A DNA stretch of 64,000 nucleotides from Lujinxingia litoralis. GTDB taxonomy: Bacteria > Myxococcota_A > Bradymonadia > Bradymonadales > Bradymonadaceae. This document shows, piece by piece, positions 17,742 to 27,900 of the stretch. Every line of letters starts with the position of its first letter. Position 1 is the stretch's first letter. Made by a program: the position numbers and the translations under genes. The DNA lies in assembly GCF_003260125.1 (NCBI RefSeq), contig NZ_QHKO01000011.1:87568-151567 (forward strand). Direction: 5' to 3'. The notes under the pieces are model-generated. The model ran no database searches. It was not told the origin of the DNA and saw only the letters and a program-made list of their open reading frames with translations.

Positions 17742-19925
17742 TTGAGAAGCGACTCCGAAGGGCTGGAGCGGCTGCGCGGCGAGCTCAAACGGGTGCGCTT
17801 TGCCAGCGACGACGGTCAGTTTGCCGTATGCGATTTGCTGGTGCCCGATCGCGTGGTGCCGGTCACGCTGGTGGGCAACATTTTGGCCACACGCCCCGGG
17901 GAGTCGGTAGAGGTCTGGGGGCGCTGGCGCGAGGATGTCCGTTACGGCCGGCAGTTTGCCATTGAGCGTATTGAGGCCGTGCTGCCCGCGACCCGTGAGG
18001 GGGTGGAGCGCTACCTGGCCAGCGATCTGATCGAGGGGATTGGTCCCACCCTGGCCCGGCGCATCGTGGCCCATTTTGGCGCCTCGACGCTGGAGATCCT
18101 GGACGCGGCGCCGGAGCGGGTGCAAGAGGTTGAGGGGATCGGGAAAAAACGCGCCGCACGCATCACGGCGTCGTGGGAAGAGGGGCGCCTGGTTCATAAG
18201 ATCATGGTGTTCTTGCGATCCCACGGGGTCTCCAACGCCAACGCCGTGCGGATCTACCGCACGTTTGGCGCGCAGGCTGTGGAGGTGATTCAGCAGAATC
18301 CTTACGCGCTCTCGGAGGCGATCTTCGGCATCGGCTTTAAGAGCGCCGATCGCATCGCGATGCAGGCCGGGGTGCTGCCAGGCGACCTGTCGCGCCTGCG
18401 CGCCGGACTTCTGCATACCCTGGGCGAAGCTTCGGGGGAGGGGCATATGTACCTGCCCTGGGAACTTCTGCGCCCGCGTGCCGCCGAACTTCTGGGAGTT
18501 GGGGAGCACCTGCTGGCCGATGCGCTGGAGTCGCTTCGCCAGGAGGAGCGTGTGAGTGTGGAGGCCAGCCCCGGGGGAGAGACCCGGGTGTACGCCGCCG
18601 GGGCGTTGCGGGTGGAGGAGCGCGCCGCGCGCCGGCTTCGCCGGCTGGCTCAGTCTCCCGGGCTGACGGGACGCCCGGAGGACGCGGCGCTGGCCCAGGT
18701 GGAGCGCGAGCTGGGAGTGGCGCTGGCCGAAGCCCAGCGCCGCGCGGTGCGTTCGGTTTTTGAGCATAAACTCGCCGTGATCACCGGGGGGCCGGGCACG
18801 GGGAAGACCACCATCGTCCGGGCGATCTGCGAGCTGGCCGAACGCCAGGGCTGGCGGGTGACTCTGGCCGCGCCCACCGGCCGCGCCGCCCGGCGCCTGG
18901 GTGAAACCACCGCCCGAGGGGCCACCACCGTGCACCGGCTGCTGGAGTACAGCTTTCAGGCCGGTGGGTTTCAGCGCGATGAGGAGCGCCCGCTGGAGAC
19001 GGACCTGCTCATCGTGGATGAGGCCTCGATGGTCGATACCTGGCTGCTGGCGGCGCTGGCCGCAGCGCTGCCCGCGACGGCCTGTCTGGCGCTGGTGGGG
19101 GATATCGATCAGCTCCCCAGTGTGGGGCCCGGCCAGGTCTTGCGCGACGTGATCGACAGCGGTATCGCCGGGGTCACGCGTCTCACCGAGATCTTCCGTC
19201 AGGCGGAGGCGTCGACGATTGTGGTCAACGCGCACCGCATCAACGCCGGGAAGATGCCGGTGGTGCCGGCGCGAAAGCCCGGTGAGTTGGTTGATTTTTA
19301 TACGATCAACGCCGAAGACCCGAAGCAGGCCCACGCGCGAATCGTGGAGCTGGTCACCGAGCGCATGCCCCGGGCCTTTGGGCTCGACCCCCTTCAGGAC
19401 GTGCAGATTCTGGCGCCGATGCACCGCGGTGAGGTGGGCTGCTCAAAACTCAACGAAGCGCTGCAGCGGGCCTTTCATCAAGGAAAGCCCGAACTGGTGC
19501 GGGGGCATCGCCGCTTCTGTGAGGGCGACCGAGTGATGCAGACCCGCAACAACTATGAGGCCGAGGTCTTCAACGGAGATGTCGGGCAGGTGGTGGCGCT
19601 TCATGCCGAGGAGAACACGCTCACGGTGCGTTTTGATGAGCGCGAGGTCAGCTACGATCGCGCAAACCTCGATGAGCTGGTGCTCGCCTACGCTATCACG
19701 GTGCACAAGAGTCAGGGCTCGGAGTACCGGGCGGTCGTGCTGCCCATGTCGACTCAGCACTACGTGATGTTGCAGCGCAACCTGCTCTACACCGCGGTGA
19801 CGCGCGCGCGGGAGCTGGTGGTGGTGGTCGGCAGCGAGGAGGCCGTGCGGCTGGCGCTTAAAAACGACCGGGCCTCGGAGCGCTACACGCAGCTGGCGCG
19901 GCGCCTCCGAGGCGAATCGGTCTAA
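17742..19925 (+). CDS. recD2: RecD2-type ATP-dependent DNA helicase
   Basis: 727 residues, typical of stand-alone RecD2 (no RecBC). N-terminal OB-like domain, then a helix-hairpin-helix pair (IEGIGPTLARRI and VEGIGKKRAARI, about residues 98-145). The SF1B helicase core has Walker A GGPGTGKTT near residue 350, Walker B LLIVDEASM, motif III GDIDQLPSVGPG and the C-terminal VHKSQGSEY and TAVTRAR. A 5'-3' helicase in DNA repair. TTG 17742 is preceded by GGAGGTG. Single gene. Confidence 0.94.
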   Translation: MRSDSEGLERLRGELKRVRFASDDGQFAVCDLLVPDRVVPVTLVGNILATRPGESVEVWGRWREDVRYGRQFAIERIEAVLPATREGVERYLASDLIEGIGPTLARRIVAHFGASTLEILDAAPERVQEVEGIGKKRAARITASWEEGRLVHKIMVFLRSHGVSNANAVRIYRTFGAQAVEVIQQNPYALSEAIFGIGFKSADRIAMQAGVLPGDLSRLRAGLLHTLGEASGEGHMYLPWELLRPRAAELLGVGEHLLADALESLRQEERVSVEASPGGETRVYAAGALRVEERAARRLRRLAQSPGLTGRPEDAALAQVERELGVALAEAQRRAVRSVFEHKLAVITGGPGTGKTTIVRAICELAERQGWRVTLAAPTGRAARRLGETTARGATTVHRLLEYSFQAGGFQRDEERPLETDLLIVDEASMVDTWLLAALAAALPATACLALVGDIDQLPSVGPGQVLRDVIDSGIAGVTRLTEIFRQAEASTIVVNAHRINAGKMPVVPARKPGELVDFYTINAEDPKQAHARIVELVTERMPRAFGLDPLQDVQILAPMHRGEVGCSKLNEALQRAFHQGKPELVRGHRRFCEGDRVMQTRNNYEAEVFNGDVGQVVALHAEENTLTVRFDEREVSYDRANLDELVLAYAITVHKSQGSEYRAVVLPMSTQHYVMLQRNLLYTAVTRARELVVVVGSEEAVRLALKNDRASERYTQLARRLRGESV

Positions 19926-19945
19926 GGCATCAGCTCGAGCGGAGC

Positions 19946-21958
19946 TTAGAAGAAGAGCCCCCGCTCGATAAGCAGGGCTTGAGCGCCCCGGCGTTGGGTG
20001 TCCATGGCCTGGACTGCGTCGCGGCTGGCCTCAAAGAAGCTCAAAAGCGCGTCGGTCTGCTCCTCCACAGGGGTGTCTTTATTGAACCTCTTGGATGCCA
20101 TCTCAACTTGATTCACTTGCGGCAGCGTCTCGGGAAAAGTGTTCTGCTGGATGCCGGAAAAGAGGTTGACGCTCTTCTCCAGCCCCATGTTCAGGGTGCT
20201 GGTAAAGGCCTCCTGGTCCTGGCGATCCTCCTCGAGCTTGTCGATGCTGTCGGTCAAGTCCACGCGCATATCCTCAATGTCCTGCTGGCCCGATTCGATG
20301 AAGCTGGAGAGCGCGCCGTCGAGCAGGCGCATCCCTTCCACGGCCACCCGGTCGGGCTGCAGGCTCATGTCGATCTCGCCAGTCATGGCGACAAAGTCGA
20401 CGTAGGCCTGGACCTCGGGAGTAAGTGCCGGGCCGCCGCCGATGTTCTCCTCCATCTCCCCGGTGCGCGGCCGCTGGGCCTCGGCGCCCATCTCCATCTT
20501 GTCGATGTCTTCAGAGGCCATCTCATCCTCAATGGCCTGCTCCTCCATCATACGATCTTCCATGGCCATGTCCTCGTCCATCCGACCGAGCTCCTCGTCG
20601 TAGGCCATCTCATCTTCCATCATCATCGGCTCCTCGAAGGAGTCGTTGACCGGGGGCGCGCCCTCGTACTCTTCGGCCGAGGCCCGGGCGTCCTGCATGG
20701 AGTCGGCCATCGAAGAGATGGTGTCCGAAGCCGTGGAGAAATAGGCGTTGAGCGCGGCGTCCTGCGAGGCCAGCCCCTCATTGATATTGAGCATTTCGGC
20801 GGCCTGGCGCAGGGCCTGGACGCTGGCCTGATGCTCGGGGAACTCGGCCTGCTGGATGGCAGTCAGGAGCATGGCGCGGTCGTAGAACGCGGTGCGCACC
20901 ATCTCGACGTAGTTGTCTTTTTCGGTATCGTCGAGCTCCCGGCGCTGGTCGCTCAGGCGCTTATGCTCGTCGTTGAGCACCTGATTATCATCGGGGATGA
21001 GCTCGGAGATGGCCTTGTCCATCTTATCGACGCCCTCGCGGACGTACTCCCCGTGGTTGGAGATGCCCTCGTTTTCGGTCTTCTGAATGAAGGTGCTGAA
21101 CTTATCGGCCGAGGCCTTGGGCTCATCTTCTCCGACCCCGGGCACCCAGTCGAACATGGAGTCTTCGCCCTGGTTTTCTTGCTGCTCGGTGGTGTCCTGT
21201 GCGAGCAGGGGGTAGGAGGCCGGCACCAGCTGCGGGGTCAAGGCGCTGGTCTCCCCGCTGCGGGAGAGGGCCATCTCTTCGACCACCATGGAGGCCTGGC
21301 GGAGGTAGTTCTGGAAGCCTTCCTGCTGGTCGGCGATGTTGGCCTGGGGATCGATGTTCTGGGCGATCTCCATGAGTCGATTGGCGCCTTGAGCCTGACC
21401 GGGATAGGCATCGAGTTGCACGGCGGTCAGCAGCTGGGCGCTTTCCATCAGGATATCGTGGGCCTGCTGGGAGTAGTCATCTTTTTTGTAGTCGCCGAGC
21501 TTGCCCAGGCGCCGCTTCCAGGAGTCGTGGCGATCTTTGAGGACCTTGTTCTCCTCGGGGATCAGGGTGGCCAGGGCATCACTGAAGTGCTTGGAGCCAT
21601 CTTCGATGTATTTGGCGATGCCCTTATCCATGTCCTTCTGGGTCAACTCCTCGTCGGGGTTGTAGGGGGCTTCGCTGTCAACGAATTCGGTAAAGGCCCG
21701 CACATCTTCATCGACGCTGGGCGCGGCCTGGGCCTGCTCCTCGCCCTGAGAGGGCGTGGTGGGCTGGGCCTGATCCGGCGCGGTGCCGGTGGAGTCAGAA
21801 CCCGAGGGCTGATCGGCCGGCGGGTACTGAGCGTAGTGATTGGGCGAGTCGGTATCGGGGCGTTCCTGGGCGCTCAGCGGAGCGCTCAGCGTCAACCCGA
21901 GCGCGGCGGCCAGGTAGGCCGCGGTGCGCAGCAGCTTTTGTTGCCGGATAGCGTTCAT
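19946..21958 (-). CDS. Secreted protein with three copies of a helical domain and Met/Asp/Glu linker
   Basis: 671 residues from ATG 21958, with a Sec signal peptide ending near LSAPLSAQ. Three related ~130-residue helical units follow. Each starts like FVDSEAP / FIQKTEN / YVDFVAM, has a D-P/D-x-D segment (LIPEENKVLKDRH, LIPDDNQVLNDEH), and contains (L)TAxQ...FP (LLTAVQLDAYPGQ, LLTAIQQAEFPEH, LFSGIQQNTFPET). Units 2 and 3 are joined by an acidic linker full of Met (MMMEDEMAYDEEL, MDEDMAMEDRMMEE). I recognise no family. Periplasmic or secreted location is inferred. It converges on recD2. Confidence 0.75.
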   Translation of the reverse strand: MNAIRQQKLLRTAAYLAAALGLTLSAPLSAQERPDTDSPNHYAQYPPADQPSGSDSTGTAPDQAQPTTPSQGEEQAQAAPSVDEDVRAFTEFVDSEAPYNPDEELTQKDMDKGIAKYIEDGSKHFSDALATLIPEENKVLKDRHDSWKRRLGKLGDYKKDDYSQQAHDILMESAQLLTAVQLDAYPGQAQGANRLMEIAQNIDPQANIADQQEGFQNYLRQASMVVEEMALSRSGETSALTPQLVPASYPLLAQDTTEQQENQGEDSMFDWVPGVGEDEPKASADKFSTFIQKTENEGISNHGEYVREGVDKMDKAISELIPDDNQVLNDEHKRLSDQRRELDDTEKDNYVEMVRTAFYDRAMLLTAIQQAEFPEHQASVQALRQAAEMLNINEGLASQDAALNAYFSTASDTISSMADSMQDARASAEEYEGAPPVNDSFEEPMMMEDEMAYDEELGRMDEDMAMEDRMMEEQAIEDEMASEDIDKMEMGAEAQRPRTGEMEENIGGGPALTPEVQAYVDFVAMTGEIDMSLQPDRVAVEGMRLLDGALSSFIESGQQDIEDMRVDLTDSIDKLEEDRQDQEAFTSTLNMGLEKSVNLFSGIQQNTFPETLPQVNQVEMASKRFNKDTPVEEQTDALLSFFEASRDAVQAMDTQRRGAQALLIERGLFF

Positions 21959-22247
21959 ACCTGCACTCCTCACTTCATAACGTCGCGGATGAACGCGCAG
22001 GTCTCTTTGATCCCATCCATCCCAAACCTGCGCGCTGCGGATGACTGCCGGGTCCGGGTCTAAGTGCTCCCGAACATTAAGAAAACGTAAGCGCCCGGAG
22101 TCCCCCTCCAAACGCCCCGGTAGAAGATGGCGGCCCGGAATCGGGCGCGTCTTTTCGCCGCGGAGGTGGTGATTACGCTTCTGCCCGATGCCGACAGTAA
22201 AGAAGCGAATCGGGGGCGCCGCCGGCCGGGGATAAGGGGGAGGGCAC

Positions 22248-22934
22248 GTGTCGATCTGGGAGGCAATCTATGTTCATCCGGCTCACCATCCGGGGGCGGC
22301 CTGGTTCTCGGTGCTCCTGGTGCTGGGGGTGGTGCTGCGTCGGCTGGGCTTTTTTTATGCGTTTGTGATCGCCGCGCTGGCGATCACCGCGACCGATGCG
22401 ATGGTCACCGGCGGATGGAGTCAGCTCGGCGGGGCCGAGCACCCGGTGTACCCCGGGCTGGCCTGGCTCTTTGTGATGCTGGGGGATTTTCGGGTGTTTC
22501 TGCTGCTGGAGCACTACCGGCGGCCCGCTGATCCGCGGCGCCTGGGGCCGCCCCGGGTCTGGATCGGGGCGCTGGGATGGACGCTGATCGCCTCGCTGGT
22601 CGTCGGGGTGATCAGCATCAGTGGCGACTTCTTTGCCGCGTCGATGCGTCGGCTCTACCTGAGTTATGAGCTGGTGGCTGCGGCGGTGGTGGGGGCGGTG
22701 TGGCGCTGGCGGGTGGTGCGGGCGCCGGGGATAAGCGAGCCGGTTCGCCGCTGGCTGTGGCGAGTCAGCGCGTTTGTGGTGGTGCAATACGGGCTGTGGG
22801 CGGCGGCCGACGGGGTGATTCTCTGGGGGATGGAGTTCGGCCACCTGCTCCGAGTGATTCCCAACCTGATGTATTACGCGCTCTTTGTTCCTTTTGTCGT
22901 CTGGAGCGCGCCCTCGATGGAGGAGCTTCAATGA
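22248..22934 (+). CDS. Polytopic membrane protein, first gene of a redox trio
   Basis: 228 residues from GTG 22248 with GGGAGG upstream. About six to seven hydrophobic segments, including FSVLLVLGVVL, FFYAFVIAALAITATDAM, LGWTLIASLVVGVISI and VVVQYGLWAAADGVILW. No family motif recognised. It overlaps the cytochrome lipoprotein by ATGA (22931-22934), so the two are coupled and it may anchor or support that cytochrome. Confidence 0.75.
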   Translation: MSIWEAIYVHPAHHPGAAWFSVLLVLGVVLRRLGFFYAFVIAALAITATDAMVTGGWSQLGGAEHPVYPGLAWLFVMLGDFRVFLLLEHYRRPADPRRLGPPRVWIGALGWTLIASLVVGVISISGDFFAASMRRLYLSYELVAAAVVGAVWRWRVVRAPGISEPVRRWLWRVSAFVVVQYGLWAAADGVILWGMEFGHLLRVIPNLMYYALFVPFVVWSAPSMEELQ

Positions 22935-23818
22935 GGCGACTGTGGCAGCGCGTGGCGTGGGTCGTGGCCTTCGGGGCTGGCCTGATGGTGTTAAGCTGTG
23001 AGTCTCCCGCCGAGCGGGCCGCAGAGGGCGCCGAGGGGGCGGAGCTGATCTTTGCGCGCGACGAGCAGGAGGTTGCCCGCATGCCTATCCCCCGCGGACC
23101 GGCCGAGCAGGTCACTGTGGAGGACCCGTACTTCGAGGCCACCAAGACCTTTCGGGCCGTGCCGCTCTTGCCGCTCTTGATGGAGGCCTACTCCATGAGC
23201 TCGGCAGAGCTGGCGCGCTACGACTTTACGCTGGAGTCCATCGACGGCTACGCCGCACCCATTCCCGGGGCCCGCCTCACCGAGCCCGGGGCCTACGTGG
23301 CCTTTGAGGACGTGGAGTACGCGCCGAACTGGGAGCCTATTGGACCGGCCGATGCCGATCCGGCGCCGCTCTATCTGATCTGGATTCATGATCATCAGGA
23401 CAACACCAGTATCTATCCCCGGCCCTGGCAGCTGCGTCGGGTGACGATCGTCTCGCAGGAAGCTTCGCGAAAGGTCACCGCCCCGCTGGGCCTGGCCGAG
23501 GATCATGAGGCCTGGGCCGGCTACGAACTCTTTCAGACGCGCTGCGTGATGTGTCATGCCATCAACCGCAGCGGCGGGCGAGTGGGGCCGGAGCTGAATC
23601 TGCCCATGAACATCACCGAGTATCGGGAGCGCGAGCAGACCCTGCGTTTTATTCGCAACGCCCAGGCGTTTCGCTACAGCCAGATGCCGGCGTTTGAAGA
23701 TCTGAGCCCGGCCGAGCTCGCCAGCCTCTGGAGCTATCTGGAGGCGATGCGCGAGCGAAAAATCCACCCGGAAGAGGCGGCGAAGTCGGATCGTGACGCC
23801 GCGCAGGAGTCGCCATGA
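22931..23818 (+). CDS. Lipoprotein with SUOX-like domain fused to cytochrome c
   Basis: 295 residues. Signal peptide with lipobox VLSC. Residues ~60-195 (FRAVPLLPLLMEAY...LESIDGYAAPI...PLYLIWIHD) resemble the oxidoreductase molybdopterin-binding (SUOX) fold as found fused to small cytochromes. The conserved cofactor-binding Cys of real sulfite oxidases is not evident. The C-terminal cytochrome c domain has CVMCH and a possible axial Met in YSQMPAF. Acts in the periplasm, on a membrane. Overlaps both neighbours by 4 bases. Electron-transfer partner unknown. Confidence 0.8.
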   Translation: MRRLWQRVAWVVAFGAGLMVLSCESPAERAAEGAEGAELIFARDEQEVARMPIPRGPAEQVTVEDPYFEATKTFRAVPLLPLLMEAYSMSSAELARYDFTLESIDGYAAPIPGARLTEPGAYVAFEDVEYAPNWEPIGPADADPAPLYLIWIHDHQDNTSIYPRPWQLRRVTIVSQEASRKVTAPLGLAEDHEAWAGYELFQTRCVMCHAINRSGGRVGPELNLPMNITEYREREQTLRFIRNAQAFRYSQMPAFEDLSPAELASLWSYLEAMRERKIHPEEAAKSDRDAAQESP

Positions 23819-24891
23819 GCGTGCATCCCGAACCCCTGATCGCGTCGGTGGAGCTGGTCGCGGAGCGCTGTCGCCAGATCCCGCAACTTCTGCGTGAGCA
23901 GGCCCGTCGGCCGCCGGGCTGGCCCCTGAACTCGGTGCCGGCCTCCGAGGTGCTCACCACCGGGGTGGGGCTCTCGGAGGGGCCGGCCCGGGTGCTGGCG
24001 CACCTGGTACGCGCGCGGGTGGGCATCGCCTCGCGCTTTGTGCCTTTGTCGCGCTTTGCGCTGGGGCCGCCGGCGGTCGAAGCGAGCACGGTGGTGGTGT
24101 TCAGCCAGGGGCTCTGCCCCAACGCGCGCCTGGGCATGGAGGTGGCCGCGCGCGCCGAAGAGGCGCTGATCATCACCGGGCTGGAGGCCGACGAGCTGGT
24201 GGAGCGGTGCCCCGGGCTGGCGAAACCCTGCCGCGAGGGAAGAGTGCGGGTGCTGACCATCGGGCCGGTGCGCGAAGACCGCCTCTTGCTCCGGGTGCAG
24301 GCTCCCGCGGTGGCCACGTTCACCGCGTTTCAGCTCGCCGACGCGCTGGCTGAGAAGGTGGGCGCGCCGCGCTTTGGTGTGGGGCTTCGCGAGGTTCCCG
24401 AGACGGTCGCCGCGGTGATGGAGCGCGAACTTTCGCCCTCGCCACTCTCTCCCGGGCACTGGCTGGGACAACCCATCGCGCTGGTCGGCGCCGATGAGAT
24501 GGTATCCCTTCTGCAAGGAGGCAGCTGGAAGTTAATGGAGGGGTTGTGGCGAGCGCTGCCGCCGGTTTTTGAGGCGCTGCAGTACGCGCACGGGCCCTTT
24601 CAGGCGTATTTTGGCAAGCCCCTGCATCTGGTGGCGTTGTTTGCCGGAACGAGCCCGGCGCTGCGCGAGCTGGGGGGCCGCCTCTCCGAGGTTGCCCGGC
24701 GTGCCGGGCATACCCTGGAGGTGGTGTGGGCGGTGCATGCCGATGAGCGGTCGCTCTTTGAGTTTGACGCGGTGCTCAACCGTCGCCTGATCGAAGCCTT
24801 GCATACCGTGGATCGCGACTTAAGCCGTTGGCCCGGCCATGGTCAGGACGGCCCGCTCTACACGTTTGAGCAGAGCTGGCCGCCCCGATGA
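23815..24891 (+). CDS. SIS-domain (sugar isomerase-like) protein
   Basis: 358 residues, no signal peptide. Two halves each resemble a SIS fold. The first has VLTTGVGLSEGPARVL and VVVFSQGLCPNARL, which occupies the place of the usual SQSGxT sugar-phosphate loop. The second includes IALVGADEMVSLLQG, then FQAYFGKPLHLVALF. SIS proteins bind or isomerise sugar phosphates; the altered loop makes the ligand uncertain. Overlaps the cytochrome lipoprotein by ATGA. Why it is coupled to a redox pair is unclear. Confidence 0.65.
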   Translation: MSVHPEPLIASVELVAERCRQIPQLLREQARRPPGWPLNSVPASEVLTTGVGLSEGPARVLAHLVRARVGIASRFVPLSRFALGPPAVEASTVVVFSQGLCPNARLGMEVAARAEEALIITGLEADELVERCPGLAKPCREGRVRVLTIGPVREDRLLLRVQAPAVATFTAFQLADALAEKVGAPRFGVGLREVPETVAAVMERELSPSPLSPGHWLGQPIALVGADEMVSLLQGGSWKLMEGLWRALPPVFEALQYAHGPFQAYFGKPLHLVALFAGTSPALRELGGRLSEVARRAGHTLEVVWAVHADERSLFEFDAVLNRRLIEALHTVDRDLSRWPGHGQDGPLYTFEQSWPPR

Positions 24892-24904
24892 TCGCCGGCG
24901 CGCG

Positions 24905-27900
24905 TTACTTCGTGTTGTCGCGCGGCGGCAGCGTGGTCGGTGCCCGAAGATCGGGGTAGGGCTCGAAATTCGGCAGTTGGACCGGGGCAGCTTCGAGCAT
25001 GTGCAGCGCGGTTTCGATGGCTTTTTGGAGCTGCGGATCGTCGCCTTTGAGATCGGCCTGCGGGGGCAGTTCGACCTCGACATCGGGCTCGGTTCCCCAG
25101 TTTTCGACGGCAAAGCCCACATCTTCGAACCAGAACGAAAACTCCGGCTGGGTGGTCACGCTGCCATCGACCAGGGCGTGACGTGGCCAGATGCCCACCA
25201 CCCCGCCCCAGGTGCGTTTCCCCAGGAGAGGGCCGAGCTTCATCAGCTTGAAGGTGTGGCTGAAGATGTCGCCATCGCTGCCTGCATGTTCGTTGGTCAG
25301 TGCGACCAGGGGGCCGGCCACCGATTCGGCCGGGTAGGCCATGGGCTTGCCCCAGCGCTGCAGGTCGAAGCCCACCTGCCGGCGCGCTAACTTCTCCAGG
25401 ATGAGCTGGCTGACGTGGCCGCCGCCGTTGTGGCGCACGTCGACGATGAGGCCTTTGCGGCCATTTTCGCTGAGGTAATGGCGGTGGAATTCGGCGTAGC
25501 CGGCCGGTCCCATGTCGGGGATATGCACGTAGCCTATCTGCCCGCCGGTGGCCTCATGCACCCGGGTGCGGTTGAGGTTGACCCACTCGCGGTAGCGCAG
25601 CTCGGCTTCGCTGCGCAGCGCCCGGGTGGTCACCCGACGCGGAGCGCTCTGACCGTCGCCCGCCGCTACCACCAGCTCAATGTACTGACCGGCCTGATTG
25701 ACCAGGCGCTCTTCCACGCTCTGCTGCGCATGGACCGGGCGGGCGTTGATCGCCAGCACCACATCGCCCTCACTGATGTTGAGCCCCGGGCGAGCCAGCG
25801 GCGAGGAGTGCGCCGCATCCCAGGTATCGCCGCGCAGGATGCGTTCGATGCGGTAGGCGCCCTCAAATCGCTCCGGCTCCTCGCTCAGGCGCCAGTCCGG
25901 ATCCCAGCGCAGCGACGCGCCCAGAAAGCCCGGCGAGTACTGAGGCTGTCGCGGATAGTCACCGCCGATCTCGTAGGCGTGGCTCGTGCCCAGCTCGCCC
26001 TGCATCGTCCAGACCAGGTCGGAGAACTCGCTGCGGCTGGAGACCCGGGGGAGCAGTCCGCTGTAGCGCTGCCAGATCTCATCCCAGGAAACCCCGCCCA
26101 TATCTTCGCGCCAGAAGTGGTCGCGCATCAGCCGCCAGGCCTCGCGCAGCATCTGGTGCCATTCCTGCAGCGGGTCGACCTGAACCGAGAGCCGGCCCAG
26201 GTCAATGTAGCCCGACTCCCGGGAGGGCTCGTCGTCATCTTCGTCGCCGGCGCTCTCCGCCGATGCGCTGACGACTTGAAGACCTTCTTCACCCCACAGG
26301 GCGATCGTCTTGTGGTCCGGGCCGATCTCAAAGGTGCTGACGCCACGGGCGAAGGTCTTTTGCTTCTGGGACTTCAGGCCGAAGTAGCGAAGCACCCCGG
26401 GAGCCTCATCCTGGTCGCCGCCGGAGAGGGCGCCCAGCACCGGGTACACCGTCCAGAAGACGCGTTCTTCGGTGGCTGCCAGGTCGCCGTAGTTACCATC
26501 GCGCACCGGGAAGACTTCCACGCGCTTGGCGATGCCCTCCAGATCGATGCGGATGGGCTCGGGACCCTCGTCATCGCTGGCGTTGGGAGCATCATCGTCG
26601 GTGGTCGATGCTTCCGACGCCGCTGTCTCACTGCTCGCCGAGGCATCCTCGCCATCGCCTTGTGCGGTGCCGGTTTCCGGGGTCTCGTCGCCGGTCGCAT
26701 CCTCGGAGGCGCTCTCCTCATCGTCGTCGCCGTCGTCGCCGCTCAAGGGGCGAGGTTTTTGCAAAAAGAGCGAGTCGGCGTCGGCCTGCAGGGTGACCAC
26801 GCAGGGTTTCATGCCGCGCGGAAAACTCAGCTCAAAGAAGAGCTGATCGTAGACCGGATCGAAGTGGCGGTAGCTCAAAAAATAGAGGTAGCGCCCGGCC
26901 GGGTCGAAGGCCGGCTGCACATCCTGAAACTCGCCAGGGGTGATTTCGTGCAGAGCGCCCGATTCCAGCTCGGCCAGCTTGATCTGAGCGGTGCTGAAAT
27001 GGGTGAAGAAGCCGTAGGCCGCGAAACGACCATCGGGGCTGAAGCTGATGCCCTGGATGCGCGCGTATTCGCTGCGATCGATCACGCGGCAGGCGCCGGT
27101 GCCCAGGTCTAAGTGCACGAGTTGATGGCGGTGGTTGGCAAAGAGCGCCACATCGGCCACCGGAGAGATGACCAGATCGACGGGGCGCCCGATGGCGAAG
27201 TCGCCGGTGTCCACCGGTTGCGCCGGGCGCGAGCCGTCGGCGGTGTGAATCTCAAAGCGCTCTTCGCCGCCCTCGTCGCTGACCATCAGCAGGCGTTCGC
27301 CGTCGTTGAGGTAGCGCGCCAGGCGGTAGCGCACGCCCTGCTCGCGGCCGGTCTGGCGCACGGCCCCTTCCCAGGCGCCCATGTTGAAGGCTTTGCCCCG
27401 GGTGGTCAGCGCCAGGGAGTGGCCGCGCGGGTGCAACGAGAAGTCGTCGAGAAACTCTTCGGCGTCGACAAAGCGGCGATTGAGGTGGGTGCGTGGCGAG
27501 GCGTAGTCGACCTCGATCCGATGCTCCTCACCGGTGGCCAGGTCAAAGCGGTAGAGCTCCCCGGCCACCGTGTACACGATGGTCTGGAGATCGGCCGAGG
27601 CGAAGCGCACGTAATGGCCCAGGTGATCGGTATGACGCTGGAGATCGTCTCCCGAGGGCAGGCAGGAGTAGAGGTTGCCGTGGCCCTGGTAGTCGCTGAT
27701 GAAGTAGATGCGGCCCGCGCGCCACAGGGGGCGGCAGAGGCCGGCTGTGATCTCGGGCAGGAGACGTTCCCACTGGTCGTCGCCCTGGCGATCGATCCAG
27801 AGCACACCGGCGGTGCCGCCGCGGTAGCGTTTCCAGCGGGCCAGGTCGTCGGCGTGGCGAGCCAGCACGCGACCGGGGCCCGAGGGCTCAAAGCTCAGTC

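Noticed and set aside
19979..22063. 694-residue open frame on the plus strand
   Set aside because: Shadow of the triplicated-domain gene; Gly/Val/Leu-rich with no motif, while the minus frame has a signal peptide and repeats.
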